From contig NZ_LJHY01000009.1 of the NCBI RefSeq assembly GCF_001295795.1, positions 1 to 36,572 of the forward strand: a stretch of DNA of 36,572 nucleotides. Reading direction: 5' to 3'. This DNA comes from Novosphingobium sp. AAP83 (GTDB lineage: Bacteria > Pseudomonadota > Alphaproteobacteria > Sphingomonadales > Sphingomonadaceae). The position numbers and the translations under genes were made by a program. Of this stretch, positions 15,175 to 24,268 are shown one piece after another. Below the pieces are notes generated by a model. The model had not been told where the DNA came from, made no database searches, and saw nothing but the letters and a program-made list of their open reading frames with translations. Numbering within the stretch: the stretch's first letter is position 1; each line of letters starts with the position of its first letter.

Positions 15175-15426
15175 ATGCAAAGCGAAAATCCAGTGATCGC
15201 CGACTTCGTCAAGCTGCTCAACAGCGCCGCCGGCACGATTGCAGGCATGGGCCGCGAAGCCAGCGAAACCGCCCGTGAAAAGGCCAAGGAAATGTTCGGC
15301 GGCATGGATTTCGTCAGCCGCGAAGAATTTGACGCGGTCAAAGACCTCGCCTCTGCCGCGCGCGAAGAGGTGGAAAACCTTAAGGCACGCATTGCCGCGC
15401 TGGAAGCGGCAGCGAAACCGGACTGA
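15175..15426 (+). CDS. ubiK: UbiK-family accessory factor (BMFP domain)
   Basis: The 83-residue protein has the features of the BMFP/UbiK family: an amphipathic N-terminal helix (FVKLLNSAAGTIAGMGREA), the VSREEFDAVKDLA segment (47-59) and a C-terminal coiled coil ending LKARIAALEAAA (69-80). In E. coli UbiK forms a trimer that helps aerobic ubiquinone assembly. AGGAA six bases before the ATG gives a good start. The next gene, metZ, ends one base past its stop from the opposite direction. Confidence 0.85.
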   Translation: MQSENPVIADFVKLLNSAAGTIAGMGREASETAREKAKEMFGGMDFVSREEFDAVKDLASAAREEVENLKARIAALEAAAKPD

Positions 15427-16635
15427 TTAGAGTCCGGCTTTGCGCAGCGCCTGATCCAGATCCTCGATCAGATCATCGGGATCTTCCAGTCCGACGTTCA
15501 GGCGCAGCATGCCTTCGCCAACGCCCATATCGGCGCGGGTTTCGGGGCCAACGCCATAGTGCGTGGTTGATGCCGGATGGCACATAAGGCTGCGCGAATC
15601 GCCGATATTATTCGAGATATCGATCAGTTCGAGCGCATCGAGCAGGGCATGCGCCTGTTCCAGCCCGCCATCGAGATGGAACGACAGGATCGTGCCGCCT
15701 GCCTTCATCTGCTTTTTCGCCAGATCATACTGCGGGTGGCTGGGCAGCCACGGATAGAGCAGGCGCGGCACGCGCGGTTCGATGAAGCTTGCCACCTTCA
15801 TGGCATTCTCGCTCTGCCGGTGAATGCGCAAGTCGAGCGTTTCCAGCCCCTTGAGCACGACCCAAGCGTTGAACGCGGCGATGTTCGGTCCGGTGTTGCG
15901 CTGGAACGGCAGCAGCACATTGTTGATGAAATCTGCCGATCCGCAGACAGCGCCTGCCATCACGCGGCCCTGGCCGTCCATCATCTTGGTTGCGGAATAG
16001 GCAACGACATCGGCGCCGAAATCCATTGGGCGCTGCAAGGCGGCGGTGGCAAAGGCATTGTCCACCACGGTGGTGATGCCGTGCCGCTTGGCGAGCGCAC
16101 AGACAAATTCCAGATCGACAATGTCCATCGTCGGATTGGCGGGGCTTTCGAAGAAGAACACTTTGGTGTTGGGGCGGATCGCCGCTTCCCATGCCGCATT
16201 GTCCGACGCGTCAATCGTCGTGCCTTCGATGCCGAAGCGCGGCAGCAGGTTATCGACCAGCCAGCGGCATGAACCGAACGCTGCCTTTGCGGCAACGATG
16301 TGATCGCCTGCGGAAAGCTGGCAGAGCAGCGCGGTGGTCATTGCGGCCATGCCGGTGGCTTGCGTGCGGCACGCCTCGGCCCCTTCCATCAGCGCGATGC
16401 GTTCTTCCAGCATCTGCACGGTGGGGTTTTGCAGGCGCGAATAGGTCATGCCCTCGGCTTCCCCGGCAAAGCGCGCGGCGACCGTGGCGGCATTGTCGTA
16501 AGCAAAGCCCGAGGTGAGGAACAGGGCTTCGGACGTTTCGCCCATTTCCGAACGCCACGTGCCGCCACGGATGGCTTGCGTTGCAGGGCGCCAGTTGCGG
16601 GTGATCGAGCGGTCTTGACCAGTGGTGCGTTTCAT
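15427..16635 (-). CDS. metZ: O-succinylhomoserine sulfhydrylase
   Basis: This is a Cys/Met metabolism PLP enzyme that makes homocysteine from activated homoserine and sulfide. The 402-residue protein has TYSRLQNPTVQMLEERIA (64-81), the FFFESPANPTMDIVD segment (160-174), VVDNAFAT (190-197) and the PLP lysine in AYSATKMMDGQGR (K217). The fold and SATKMMDGQGRV wording fit the MetZ subgroup rather than cystathionine gamma-lyase; the acyl group used is not certain. The ATG at 16635 (MKRTTGQDRS) has AAGG eight bases upstream; a TTG at 16671 would add 12 residues. It is divergent from the PMT-type gene across about 83 bp. Confidence 0.88.
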   Translation of the reverse strand: MKRTTGQDRSITRNWRPATQAIRGGTWRSEMGETSEALFLTSGFAYDNAATVAARFAGEAEGMTYSRLQNPTVQMLEERIALMEGAEACRTQATGMAAMTTALLCQLSAGDHIVAAKAAFGSCRWLVDNLLPRFGIEGTTIDASDNAAWEAAIRPNTKVFFFESPANPTMDIVDLEFVCALAKRHGITTVVDNAFATAALQRPMDFGADVVAYSATKMMDGQGRVMAGAVCGSADFINNVLLPFQRNTGPNIAAFNAWVVLKGLETLDLRIHRQSENAMKVASFIEPRVPRLLYPWLPSHPQYDLAKKQMKAGGTILSFHLDGGLEQAHALLDALELIDISNNIGDSRSLMCHPASTTHYGVGPETRADMGVGEGMLRLNVGLEDPDDLIEDLDQALRKAGL

Positions 16636-16695
16636 GACCCCTGCCTTAGTTTCCTGAAGGATGACGCGCAAGCGGCGGGATTGCGCACTTTGTGC

Positions 16696-16717
16696 CCTGC
16701 GCCTATTCGTGCGCAGG
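16696..16717. promoter_or_regulatory. strong hairpin in the metZ/PMT divergent region
   Basis: CCTGCGC (16696-16702) and GCGCAGG (16711-16717) form a perfect 7-bp stem with an 8-base loop. The right arm contains the AGG that would serve as ribosome site for the ATG at 16719. The stem could restrain translation of the PMT-type gene, or be a DNA-binding palindrome serving both genes. Role inferred from position only. Confidence 0.4.
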
Positions 16718-16718
16718 C

Positions 16719-18053
16719 ATGACAGCCTTCACGCTTCCCCCTATCGACCATTTCCGCCCTGCTCAGCGTGACCCCGCAAGGCGTTGTGCGATTATCGCGG
16801 CGGCATTTTTTCTGCTGGTGATGCACCGGCTTGGCATTCCATCGACCCCGATGTTCGATGAAATCCACTATCTGCCCGCCGCGCGCCGGTTGATCGATCT
16901 GACCGCGCGGCTCAATCCGGAACACCCCTTGGTCGGCAAGCAGTTGATTGCGTGGTCGATGCAGCTTTTTGGCGATAATCCCCTCGGCTGGCGTTTCCCG
17001 TCTGCCGTGCTGGGCAGTATTGGCCTATGGGCGATGATGCGGGCGATGTGGTGGGCGAGCCTTTCGCGCTCTGCCACCGTGCTGTTCGGGCTGCTGCTGG
17101 CGACCGATTTCATCTGGTTCATGATGTCGCGAATTGCGCTGCTTGATATGGCGATGGCCGGATTCATGGCGCTGGCGATGTGGCAATGGGCGCTGGCGTG
17201 GCGCAATCCTTCGGGCACACTGTGGGCGGCGCGGGGCCATCTGGTGTTGACGGGCCTGTTCCTGGGCCTGTCGCTGGGTGGGAAATGGAACGGCGCGCTG
17301 CTGGTGCCGCTGCCAGGATTGCTGTTTGCGCTGAACCGCTGGCAGGCGCTCAAAGGCCGCCGGTTTGGCCTGCTATGGGCGTCGTCCGGGGCGGGGCCGG
17401 TGGCCGGTGTTTCCTTGATCGAGGCGGCGCTGTGGCTGGGCGTTCTGCCGCTGCTGGCCTATTTCGCCACGTTCTTGCCCGCGTTCTATTACAAGGTTGA
17501 TCCGCTGACGGTGGACCGGCTGATCTCGTGGCAGGAGTATATGCTCCAGCTTCAGGACAGCGTGAAAAAGCCGCACAATTACATGAGCCAATGGTGGCAA
17601 TGGGTGGCCAATATCCGCCCGATCTGGTTCCTCTATGAAAACATTGACGGTGCGCAGCGCGGCGTTTTGATGCTGGGCAATCCGTTCACGATGCTGGCGG
17701 GATTACCGGCACTGGCGCTTTGCCTGTGGGACGGGATCAAGGGGCGCGAAGGGACGGGCGCGCGCCTGCGTCTGCTGGTTGTGGCGGCCTATATCCTGCT
17801 GGTCGGCTTTTGGGCGATCAATGGCAAGCCGATACAGTTCTACTACCACTACATGCTCGCCAGTTGCTTCCTGATCGCGGCTTTGGCGCTGGTGCTTGGC
17901 GAATGGTGGGATTTGGGCCTGCGCTGGCCTGCCAAAGTCTCGCTGGTGCTGGCCTTTGGCGTGGCCATTGGCTTTTACCCGATCATCTCGGCAGCGGAAC
18001 TGCCGAGGACCAATTCGTTCCTGGATTACACCTGGATGGATAGCTGGAAGTAA
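16719..18053 (+). CDS. PMT-type (GT39) membrane glycosyltransferase
   Basis: This polytopic membrane protein of 444 residues resembles dolichyl/polyprenyl-phosphate-mannose:protein O-mannosyltransferases. The family's catalytic acidic pair appears in the first outside loop as PMFDEIHYLPAARR, followed by NPEHPLVGKQLIAW and FGDNPLGWRFPS. About ten hydrophobic helices follow, with a PMT_4TM-like C-terminal region containing YYHYMLASCF. Such enzymes transfer a lipid-linked sugar to exported proteins or envelope glycans. The ATG at 16719 is chosen over a GTG at 16692. It ends one base before the end of the GT2-GtrA gene, whose product could supply the lipid-linked sugar. The acceptor is unknown. 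Confidence 0.85.
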   Translation: MTAFTLPPIDHFRPAQRDPARRCAIIAAAFFLLVMHRLGIPSTPMFDEIHYLPAARRLIDLTARLNPEHPLVGKQLIAWSMQLFGDNPLGWRFPSAVLGSIGLWAMMRAMWWASLSRSATVLFGLLLATDFIWFMMSRIALLDMAMAGFMALAMWQWALAWRNPSGTLWAARGHLVLTGLFLGLSLGGKWNGALLVPLPGLLFALNRWQALKGRRFGLLWASSGAGPVAGVSLIEAALWLGVLPLLAYFATFLPAFYYKVDPLTVDRLISWQEYMLQLQDSVKKPHNYMSQWWQWVANIRPIWFLYENIDGAQRGVLMLGNPFTMLAGLPALALCLWDGIKGREGTGARLRLLVVAAYILLVGFWAINGKPIQFYYHYMLASCFLIAALALVLGEWWDLGLRWPAKVSLVLAFGVAIGFYPIISAAELPRTNSFLDYTWMDSWK

Positions 18054-18054
18054 C

Positions 18055-19179
18055 TCAGTACTTGCCCCAGACGAAGCGTGAGGACAGCGCGAAGTTCCAG
18101 ACCGAGCCGAGCACGATGCCGACGATCACCGCGATCACGGCGGGGAATCCGATGGTCTTGAGAACGGCGGCAGAGCCCACGTTGGTTAGCAGGCCGAGCG
18201 AGCAGGTGAGGCCGAATTGTGCCCAGCCGCGCATGATCGGGCCGAAGCCGCGTAGACGCTTGTCGGAATAGGTAAGCTCGTTGTTCAGGATGAAGTTGAA
18301 CGTCATTGCGATGATCGCGGCAAAGGTGTTTGCGGTGTTGAATGTCGCGCTTTCCGACCAGTTGCCATAGACGAAGCGTTCGCCCGCGATCAGTTTGAGC
18401 AGCACCCATAGCGCGCCCAATTGCACGGCGACGCCCATCGCGCCGACGGTGCCGAACAAGGCAAAGCGCGTCGGGATGATGCGGCCAAGCCACTTGTCGT
18501 AAAGGCCCACGAGGAATTCGAACACGACGGTCTGATCCAGTTTGCTTTCGCCCTCGGTACGTGCGGCGAAGTGGAGGGGGAATTCCTTGACTTTGAGCGG
18601 CTGGTCGACGGTCGCCAGAATATCGAGCAGGATTTTGAAGCCCACGCCCGAAAGGCGGTGCGCATCGGCGCGCAAGGTATCGGCGCGGATCATGAAATAG
18701 CCGCTCATCGGATCGGTCAATTCGACGCCGGTGACCTTGTTGGCGATGCGGTTGGCAAGGCCTGACGCTTTGACACGGTCAGGCCGGCCCCACGCTTCGG
18801 TGCTGGCCCCTTCGGCAAAGCGCGAGGCATAGGCAAGGTCATATTCGCCGCTTTCAACCACTGCCAGCATTTGCGGCAGTAGTGCAGGATCGTGCTGCTG
18901 ATCCGCGTCCATCACCGCCACGATGGGGGCTGCGGTGGCGCACATGCCTTCGATAGCGGCAGAGGCAAGCCCGCGCCGCCCGATGCGTTCAATCACGCGG
19001 ATGCGCGGATCTTCGAGCGATATGCGGCGCGCTTCATCGGCGGTGCCATCGGGGCTGTTGTCGTCCACGAAGATCGCTTCCCAAGCGACGCCTTGCAGCG
19101 CTGCATCGAGACGCGCGACCATGGGCGCGATGTTGGCCCGTTCGCGATAGGTCGGAAGGATGACGGCGAGTTGTAGCAT
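18055..19179 (-). CDS. GT2 glycosyltransferase fused to a GtrA domain (polyprenyl-phosphate sugar synthase)
   Basis: The 374-residue protein joins an N-terminal GT-A fold domain (about 1-235) of the dolichol-phosphate mannose synthase type to a C-terminal GtrA membrane domain with four hydrophobic helices (about 240-370). Motifs are ILPTYRERANI (7-17), VDDNSPDGT (38-46), DADQQHDP (91-98) and a GYFMIRAD segment. It should move a sugar from a nucleotide donor to polyprenyl phosphate, with the GtrA part helping membrane placement or flipping. It follows leuB by 14 bp and is tail-to-tail with the PMT-type gene, a sensible donor/transferase pair. The sugar cannot be read from the sequence. Confidence 0.88.
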   Translation of the reverse strand: MLQLAVILPTYRERANIAPMVARLDAALQGVAWEAIFVDDNSPDGTADEARRISLEDPRIRVIERIGRRGLASAAIEGMCATAAPIVAVMDADQQHDPALLPQMLAVVESGEYDLAYASRFAEGASTEAWGRPDRVKASGLANRIANKVTGVELTDPMSGYFMIRADTLRADAHRLSGVGFKILLDILATVDQPLKVKEFPLHFAARTEGESKLDQTVVFEFLVGLYDKWLGRIIPTRFALFGTVGAMGVAVQLGALWVLLKLIAGERFVYGNWSESATFNTANTFAAIIAMTFNFILNNELTYSDKRLRGFGPIMRGWAQFGLTCSLGLLTNVGSAAVLKTIGFPAVIAVIVGIVLGSVWNFALSSRFVWGKY

Positions 19180-19193
19180 ATGCGTTGCGGCCC

Positions 19194-20252
19194 TTAGAGC
19201 CTTGCGAGCACCGCGTCACCAACTTCTGTCGTTCCCGCGGTTCCGCCAAGGTCACGGCCCAGAACACCATCGGCCAAAGTCTTGGCAACGGCGGCTTCGA
19301 TCCGGTCAGCTTCTACCGAAAGGCCCAGTGAATGGCGCAGCAGCATGGCGGCAGAAAGAATTGTTGCCATCGGGTTGGCAAGGCCTTGTCCGGCGATGTC
19401 GGGGGCAGAACCGTGGATCGGTTCATAAAGGCCGAAGGTGCCGAATTCCGTTGCGCGCTCCCCCAAAGATGCCGAGGCGAGCAGGCCGATCGAGCCAACG
19501 CACATCGAGGCCTGATCGGACAGGATATCGCCGAAGAGGTTGCCGGTGAGGACCACATCGAACTTGCCCGGCGCGCGGACGAGCTGCATCGCGGCGTTAT
19601 CGACATACATGTGTTCGAGCGCGACTTCGGGGTATTCCTTGGCCACTTCGATCACGACATCGCGCCAAAGCTGGCTGGTTTCCAGCACGTTCGCTTTATC
19701 TACTGAACATAAACGCTTGGCGCGGCCCATCGCGGTGCGGAAAGCGACGCGGGCGATGCGGCGCACTTCGCTTGTCGAGTAGGACATCACGTCATAGCCT
19801 TCGCGGTCACCATTGGCGGCGGTGCGGAAGCCTTTTTCGCCGAAGTAGACATCGCCGTTGAGCTCGCGCACGATTACCATGTCGATTGCGCCCGCCACTT
19901 CGGGGCGCAATGCTGAATGGCCTTCAAGCCCGGCGAAGACTTTGGCGGGGCGCAAGTTGGCGAAAAGGGTCAACGCCTTGCGCAGGCCAAGGATGGCCTG
20001 TTCGGGCCGCAAGTGGCGTTCGAGCGAATCGCAATCGGGATCGCCCACCGCGCCGAACAGGATGCCGTCCGACGCCTGCGCGATAGCCAGTGTTTCGGGC
20101 GGAAGCGGGTGGCCGTGCGCCTTGTAGGCAACGCCGCCGACCAAGCCAGATGTCATTTCGATGCCGTCGATGCCGAGAGCCTCGATCACGCGCACCGCCT
20201 GTGCCGTTACTTCAGGACCGATGCCATCGCCTGGCAGAACCGCAATCTTCAT
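19194..20252 (-). CDS. leuB: 3-isopropylmalate dehydrogenase
   Basis: LeuB oxidatively decarboxylates 3-isopropylmalate to 2-oxoisocaproate with NAD+ in leucine synthesis. The 352-residue protein has PGDGIGPEV (8-16), [13 protein letters not shown], the substrate Arg region, the catalytic Tyr/Lys environment, [10 protein letters not shown], and the metal/NAD segment [14 protein letters not shown]. The ATG at 20252 has AAGGGG six bases upstream, inside the 10-bp gap after recO. It shares a transcription unit with recO and the GT2-GtrA gene. Confidence 0.96.
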   Translation of the reverse strand: MKIAVLPGDGIGPEVTAQAVRVIEALGIDGIEMTSGLVGGVAYKAHGHPLPPETLAIAQASDGILFGAVGDPDCDSLERHLRPEQAILGLRKALTLFANLRPAKVFAGLEGHSALRPEVAGAIDMVIVRELNGDVYFGEKGFRTAANGDREGYDVMSYSTSEVRRIARVAFRTAMGRAKRLCSVDKANVLETSQLWRDVVIEVAKEYPEVALEHMYVDNAAMQLVRAPGKFDVVLTGNLFGDILSDQASMCVGSIGLLASASLGERATEFGTFGLYEPIHGSAPDIAGQGLANPMATILSAAMLLRHSLGLSVEADRIEAAVAKTLADGVLGRDLGGTAGTTEVGDAVLARL

Positions 20253-20262
20253 GAAAAACCCC

Positions 20263-20874
20263 TTAGCCCGTCTCGCTTATGCGCCGCAGCCGATCCAGCA
20301 GAATCGCGCGGGCCCCCATAACATCGCCCGCCCGTTCGGCAAGCAAACGGTTGCCGATTGCTTTGCCCTGCCGTTCCAGCCGGGACAGCAAATCGGGCCA
20401 TGGCTCCTCTGGTGGCGGGGCAGGGGTGGCGCCATAACCCACTTCGCGCAGCAGCAGCACTTCGTATCCGGCCAGCACCCGCGCCCAACCCCGCGCCGAT
20501 GGCGCATGACAAATGGCATCGAGCAAAGCGCCAAGGCCTTGATACAGTGGGGGATAGGAATGGCCTTCGGGCAGGCAGGCCGCGGTCAGCGCACAGGCCC
20601 AGCCGATCCCTGCACTGGGCAGGGGTTCGGAAAGCCAGGGGCCACGGCTGGAGACCAATTCCAATCGCGCCGAGGGCAGTTGCGAGGCAGTGCGTGCGCG
20701 CACTTCAACCTCAAGCAGATTGCCCGGGATCAGCAAAGGCCGCAACTCCCGGCCCCGCGCGCCAGCCACATAGGCAGCCGCAAGGCCATGGTCGGCCGTG
20801 AGCAGACGCACGATGGCCCCCGTTTCACCGTGGGGTCGTGAAGCACAAAGAATGGCGGGGGCGCGGATCAACAT
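20263..20874 (-). CDS. recO: DNA repair protein RecO
   Basis: RecO helps load RecA onto SSB-coated single-stranded DNA with RecR. The 203-residue protein begins with the OB-fold segment [20 protein letters not shown], followed by [20 protein letters not shown] and [13 protein letters not shown]. The helical C-terminal part ends RRISETG. At 203 residues it is shorter than the common 230-250 and shows no four-cysteine zinc motif. The ATG at 20874 gives the usual start; a TTG at 20886 would add four residues. Confidence 0.88.
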   Translation of the reverse strand: MLIRAPAILCASRPHGETGAIVRLLTADHGLAAAYVAGARGRELRPLLIPGNLLEVEVRARTASQLPSARLELVSSRGPWLSEPLPSAGIGWACALTAACLPEGHSYPPLYQGLGALLDAICHAPSARGWARVLAGYEVLLLREVGYGATPAPPPEEPWPDLLSRLERQGKAIGNRLLAERAGDVMGARAILLDRLRRISETG

Positions 20875-20977
20875 TTCTGGGCCCAAGTCTTTGCGCGTTT
20901 ATGCCCGCCCGGGCAATATCGCTTAAAGTTACATAAGATCGTTGGAACATGCGGCATTCTGCGTTAGTTTAAAGAAC

Positions 20978-21376
20978 ATGAAGCAGCTCTTCCAGCATGC
21001 CGCAATCACGGACGGGGTGACAGTTCGCGTCGCCGTGAATTTCCTGCCTGAACAATCGCGCGTGGATGCGGGCAAATGGTTCTGGGTTTATCACATCCGG
21101 ATTGAGAACGAATCGGACCAGCCGGTGCAACTCATCTCGCGCCACTGGCGGATTACTGACGGGCGCGGTTTGATCAATTTTGTCGACGGCGAAGGGGTGG
21201 TGGGCGAACAGCCTGTGCTCAAGCCCGGTCAATCACACGATTACGTTTCAGGGTGTCCGCTTGGCACCCATCATGGCAGTATGGAGGGGCATTACACAAT
21301 GCAGCGCGCCGACGGCGGGCTGTTTGATGTGGCGATACCGTTCTTTCCTCTGGCGGCTCCGGCTCCTGCAAACTAA
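20978..21376 (+). CDS. apaG: Co2+/Mg2+ efflux-associated protein ApaG
   Basis: ApaG is a small single-domain beta-sandwich protein (DUF525), linked genetically to metal resistance and Ap4A metabolism but without an established reaction. The 132-residue product has VNFLPEQSRVDAGKWFWVYH, IRIENES, LISRHWRITDGRG and FDVAIPFFPL, all characteristic. The ATG at 20978 with AAAGA upstream is preferred over 20942. It is divergent from recO. The LysR gene begins 12 bases downstream and may be co-transcribed. Confidence 0.92.
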   Translation: MKQLFQHAAITDGVTVRVAVNFLPEQSRVDAGKWFWVYHIRIENESDQPVQLISRHWRITDGRGLINFVDGEGVVGEQPVLKPGQSHDYVSGCPLGTHHGSMEGHYTMQRADGGLFDVAIPFFPLAAPAPAN

Positions 21377-21388
21377 CGCAAGCCGGAT

Positions 21389-22189
21389 ATGAAGCGTACC
21401 CACCTTCCTTTGAACGGCCTGCGCGTGCTGGATGCAGCCGCGCGCCATCTGTCGTTCACCCGCGCGGCAGATGAGCTGGCGGTAACGCCTGCAGCTGTCG
21501 GCCAGCAAATCCGCGCGCTGGAAGACCTGTTGGGCGTGGTGCTGTTCCGCCGCACGTCCAAAGGGCTGGAGCTGACGGACGAGGCGCTGTCAGGCCTTGA
21601 TGCGATCCGCGAGGGCTTCCTGCGCTTCGAAGAGGGCGTTCAGGCGATGCAGGCGGGCCAATCAAGTCATGTCTATACCATCGCCTGCCCGCGCGATTTC
21701 TTCGCGGCTTGGCTCTCTCCACGATTGGCGGCTTTCCGGGCGGGCAATCCGCAAATGCGTTTTTCGCTGGTGGGCGGCGATGCCGATATCGATTTCACCG
21801 AAGCGAACCTTGATCTGGCCGTGCGCTGGACTGAAGGACCGGGCGATCTTGAGGGCATTGAACTGGGCGCACCGCTGATGGTCACAATCGCTGCGCCAGA
21901 TGCTGCCGATGATTGCCCGTGGATCGGCTGGCCGGGCGATCCCGCGCCGGGTGGTGGCGATGTGGGTTTCTCGGTTGGCGATGCCGGCACCGCGATCAGT
22001 GCCGCACGGGCAGGCCTTGGCCGCGCCCATGTGCCGCACCAGTTGGCCGAAGCCCCCATCGCATCGGGCATGATCGTAGCCCAAGGCGAGCCTGAGCGTT
22101 CGCGGCGGGGCTATTGGTTGATTGCACCTTTGCCACAATGGAGGCAAAAAAAGGTCAAAGCGCTGGTTGCAGCCCTTTCTGGTCAATAA
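21389..22189 (+). CDS. LysR-family transcriptional regulator (GcvA-like)
   Basis: The 266-residue protein has an N-terminal winged helix-turn-helix (about 6-67). The recognition region is FTRAADELAVTPAAVGQQIR (23-42) and is followed by LFRRTSKGLELT. The helix wording is the GcvA type. The effector-binding domain (about 95-266) is somewhat shorter than the usual 200 residues. No divergent target gene adjoins it, since apaG precedes it on the same strand. The ligand and targets cannot be inferred. Confidence 0.88.
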   Translation: MKRTHLPLNGLRVLDAAARHLSFTRAADELAVTPAAVGQQIRALEDLLGVVLFRRTSKGLELTDEALSGLDAIREGFLRFEEGVQAMQAGQSSHVYTIACPRDFFAAWLSPRLAAFRAGNPQMRFSLVGGDADIDFTEANLDLAVRWTEGPGDLEGIELGAPLMVTIAAPDAADDCPWIGWPGDPAPGGGDVGFSVGDAGTAISAARAGLGRAHVPHQLAEAPIASGMIVAQGEPERSRRGYWLIAPLPQWRQKKVKALVAALSGQ

Positions 22190-22270
22190 AACCCAGATCG
22201 GCCCTAGTTTTGGCCGAACAGTGGCCGCGGCATTACTCCATATTAACCTCGGGCATCTATTTCTCTTTTC

Positions 22271-24268
22271 ATGGGGAAAAGCCACCTGACCGCCGCTTTG
22301 CTTACCGGGCCGAAAGGCTTGGGGGCAGCTTTGCGCCGCAGGTTTGGCGGGCATTGGGCACAGCGCAAAGGCGATAGTTTTACAAAGACTTATGCCAAAA
22401 ATTTGTCGCATCGCTTGCCTCTGCTATATCTTGTCGTTGTGTTCAATTGCGTGCTGGTTGCTTCGCGCTTTCAAACGCTTGTACCGCCGTGGCTGTCTTT
22501 GTTTGGCCCGGTGGTGGTTGGCAGCTTTGCGATATGGCGCGCATACCATTGGTTGCCGCGCCGGGTAGACTCCCGCCCTTTGCCGATTTTGCGGCGCGAT
22601 TTGCAGATGATGAGCTCCCTTGGCGCATCTTTCGCTTTTCTGATGGCTGTATGGGTGATGGGGCTATCGGCTTATGCCGATGCAACCGCACAGTCGTTCA
22701 TTCACTATATCGTTGCCGTAACGCTGTTTTCCGGTGTTCTGGGACTTGGCCATACCCCGCTTACTGCACGGCGAATGGCGGTGGTGGTGGCGTTGCCGAC
22801 ATCGGTGCAAACCCTGTTGAGCGGGCATCCCAATGCGTTGGGAGTGGTTCTGGTACAGACTGTTGTGACCGCGTTGTTGCTGTTGATCACCAATGGCCAT
22901 CATCGCGATTTCGTTAAACTTGAGCTGTCGCGCCAACGGCTTGTGCGCCGCGAACGCAAAGCGGCGCTGCTGGCGCAAGACAACATGCTGCAAGCCACGG
23001 TCGATCCGCTGACAGGGGCGCTGAACCGCCGTGCGATTCTGGCGCGGCTGGATGCAGAGCTTGCCGGAAAGCACACCGGGACTGCGGCGGCGTGGCTGGC
23101 CTTGATCGACCTTGACGGGTTTAAGCACATCAATGACACGTATGGCCACGCTGCGGGCGATACGGTGCTGGCCGCGATTGCGGCACGCCTTGCATCTGTT
23201 CCACGGGTGCGCTGTTTTGGTCGGCTGGGCGGCGATGAGTTTGCCGTGGTACTGGATGCCGCGTTGGATGAAGCTGCTATGCGCGCGCTTGCCAACGATC
23301 TGTCCGATGCGTTGCGTGCGCCGGTGCTGCACGGCAGCGTGGTGCTGCGGCTATCGGGTTCGATCGGTGTGCATCGTGTGGCCGGACGCAGCGCGAGCGA
23401 TTGTCTGGAGCGTGCAGATGCCGCCCTGTACAAAGCCAAAGAGCAGTCAGATGGCACCGTGGTGGTGTTCAGCCCCGATGATGAAACCGAGCTTTTGCAA
23501 CGCGGGGCGATTACCCGGCAGTTCAATGATTCCGATCTCGAACAGCGGATCAGGCTGGTTTATCAGCCGATTGTCAATCTTGGTGGCAACAGCATCACTG
23601 GGTTTGAAGCGTTCGCGCGGTGGAGCCCGGATGGACAAAACTGGCTGACGCCGGGGCAGTTTATGTCGCTTGCCGTGGCAACCGGCAGAACGGGTGAAAT
23701 GACGCGGATGGTCATGGCCCGCGCCTTGTCTGAATGCCGGGCATGGGAGCAGGGGCGCACCCTTTCCATCAATCTTGCACCGCGCGATGTGATGCGCGCT
23801 GGCACGCCGGATGTTTTGGCGCGGCTGGCCGAAGATGCCGGTGCGCCGCCCCAAGCGATCATTCTTGAGGTGACCGAACGGGCGCTGATCGATGATCCCA
23901 AACGGGCCGAGGCACAGTTGAAGGCGTTTCGCGCGCGCGGTTTCCGGATTGCGCTGGATGATTTCGGCGCAGGCTGGTCAAGCCTGAGCCAGGTACACAG
24001 CTTGCCCTTGGATATGATCAAGATCGATCAGGCGCTGTCGCGGGCGTTAAGCAGCGATCCCGGCGCGCGCGCGCTGGTGAGCAGCATCGTTTCGCTTGCA
24101 TGGCAATTGGGGATTGATTGCACGCTTGAGGGTGTTGAAGATGAAGTGCAGGCAGAAACCGCACGTTCGCTTGGGGTGCGGCTGATGCAGGGCTATCACT
24201 TTGGTCACCCTACGCCTGCGGCAGAGGTTATGGCCGGCCTTGCGGGCGTGAAATACAGCGCGGCCTAA
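22271..24268 (+). CDS. membrane-bound GGDEF-EAL cyclic-di-GMP protein
   Basis: The 665-residue protein has five or six N-terminal membrane helices (about 47-215), a diguanylate cyclase domain with RLGGDEFAVVL (GGDEF at 320-324), and a C-terminal phosphodiesterase domain. The phosphodiesterase signature is GFEAFARW (E446-A447-F448), so EAL reads EAF; other catalytic pieces are present (NLAPRD, LEVTERALI, LDDFGAGWSSL, DMIKID, EGVEDE, MQGYHFGHP). The usual RxxD inhibitory site before GGDEF is absent (PRVR instead). Both activities are possible by sequence. The start at 22271 has no clear ribosome site. Its stop overlaps the convergent MFS gene by 3 bp. Confidence 0.9.
   Translation: MGKSHLTAALLTGPKGLGAALRRRFGGHWAQRKGDSFTKTYAKNLSHRLPLLYLVVVFNCVLVASRFQTLVPPWLSLFGPVVVGSFAIWRAYHWLPRRVDSRPLPILRRDLQMMSSLGASFAFLMAVWVMGLSAYADATAQSFIHYIVAVTLFSGVLGLGHTPLTARRMAVVVALPTSVQTLLSGHPNALGVVLVQTVVTALLLLITNGHHRDFVKLELSRQRLVRRERKAALLAQDNMLQATVDPLTGALNRRAILARLDAELAGKHTGTAAAWLALIDLDGFKHINDTYGHAAGDTVLAAIAARLASVPRVRCFGRLGGDEFAVVLDAALDEAAMRALANDLSDALRAPVLHGSVVLRLSGSIGVHRVAGRSASDCLERADAALYKAKEQSDGTVVVFSPDDETELLQRGAITRQFNDSDLEQRIRLVYQPIVNLGGNSITGFEAFARWSPDGQNWLTPGQFMSLAVATGRTGEMTRMVMARALSECRAWEQGRTLSINLAPRDVMRAGTPDVLARLAEDAGAPPQAIILEVTERALIDDPKRAEAQLKAFRARGFRIALDDFGAGWSSLSQVHSLPLDMIKIDQALSRALSSDPGARALVSSIVSLAWQLGIDCTLEGVEDEVQAETARSLGVRLMQGYHFGHPTPAAEVMAGLAGVKYSAA

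Noticed and set aside
16636..16718. SAM-II riboswitch upstream of metZ
   Set aside because: SAM-II elements are known before metZ in alphaproteobacteria, but I could not find the conserved pseudoknot core in these 83 bases.
20942..20970. General stress (EcfG) promoter before apaG, GGAAC followed by CGTT
   Set aside because: The spacing is about 13 bases rather than the 16-17 expected.
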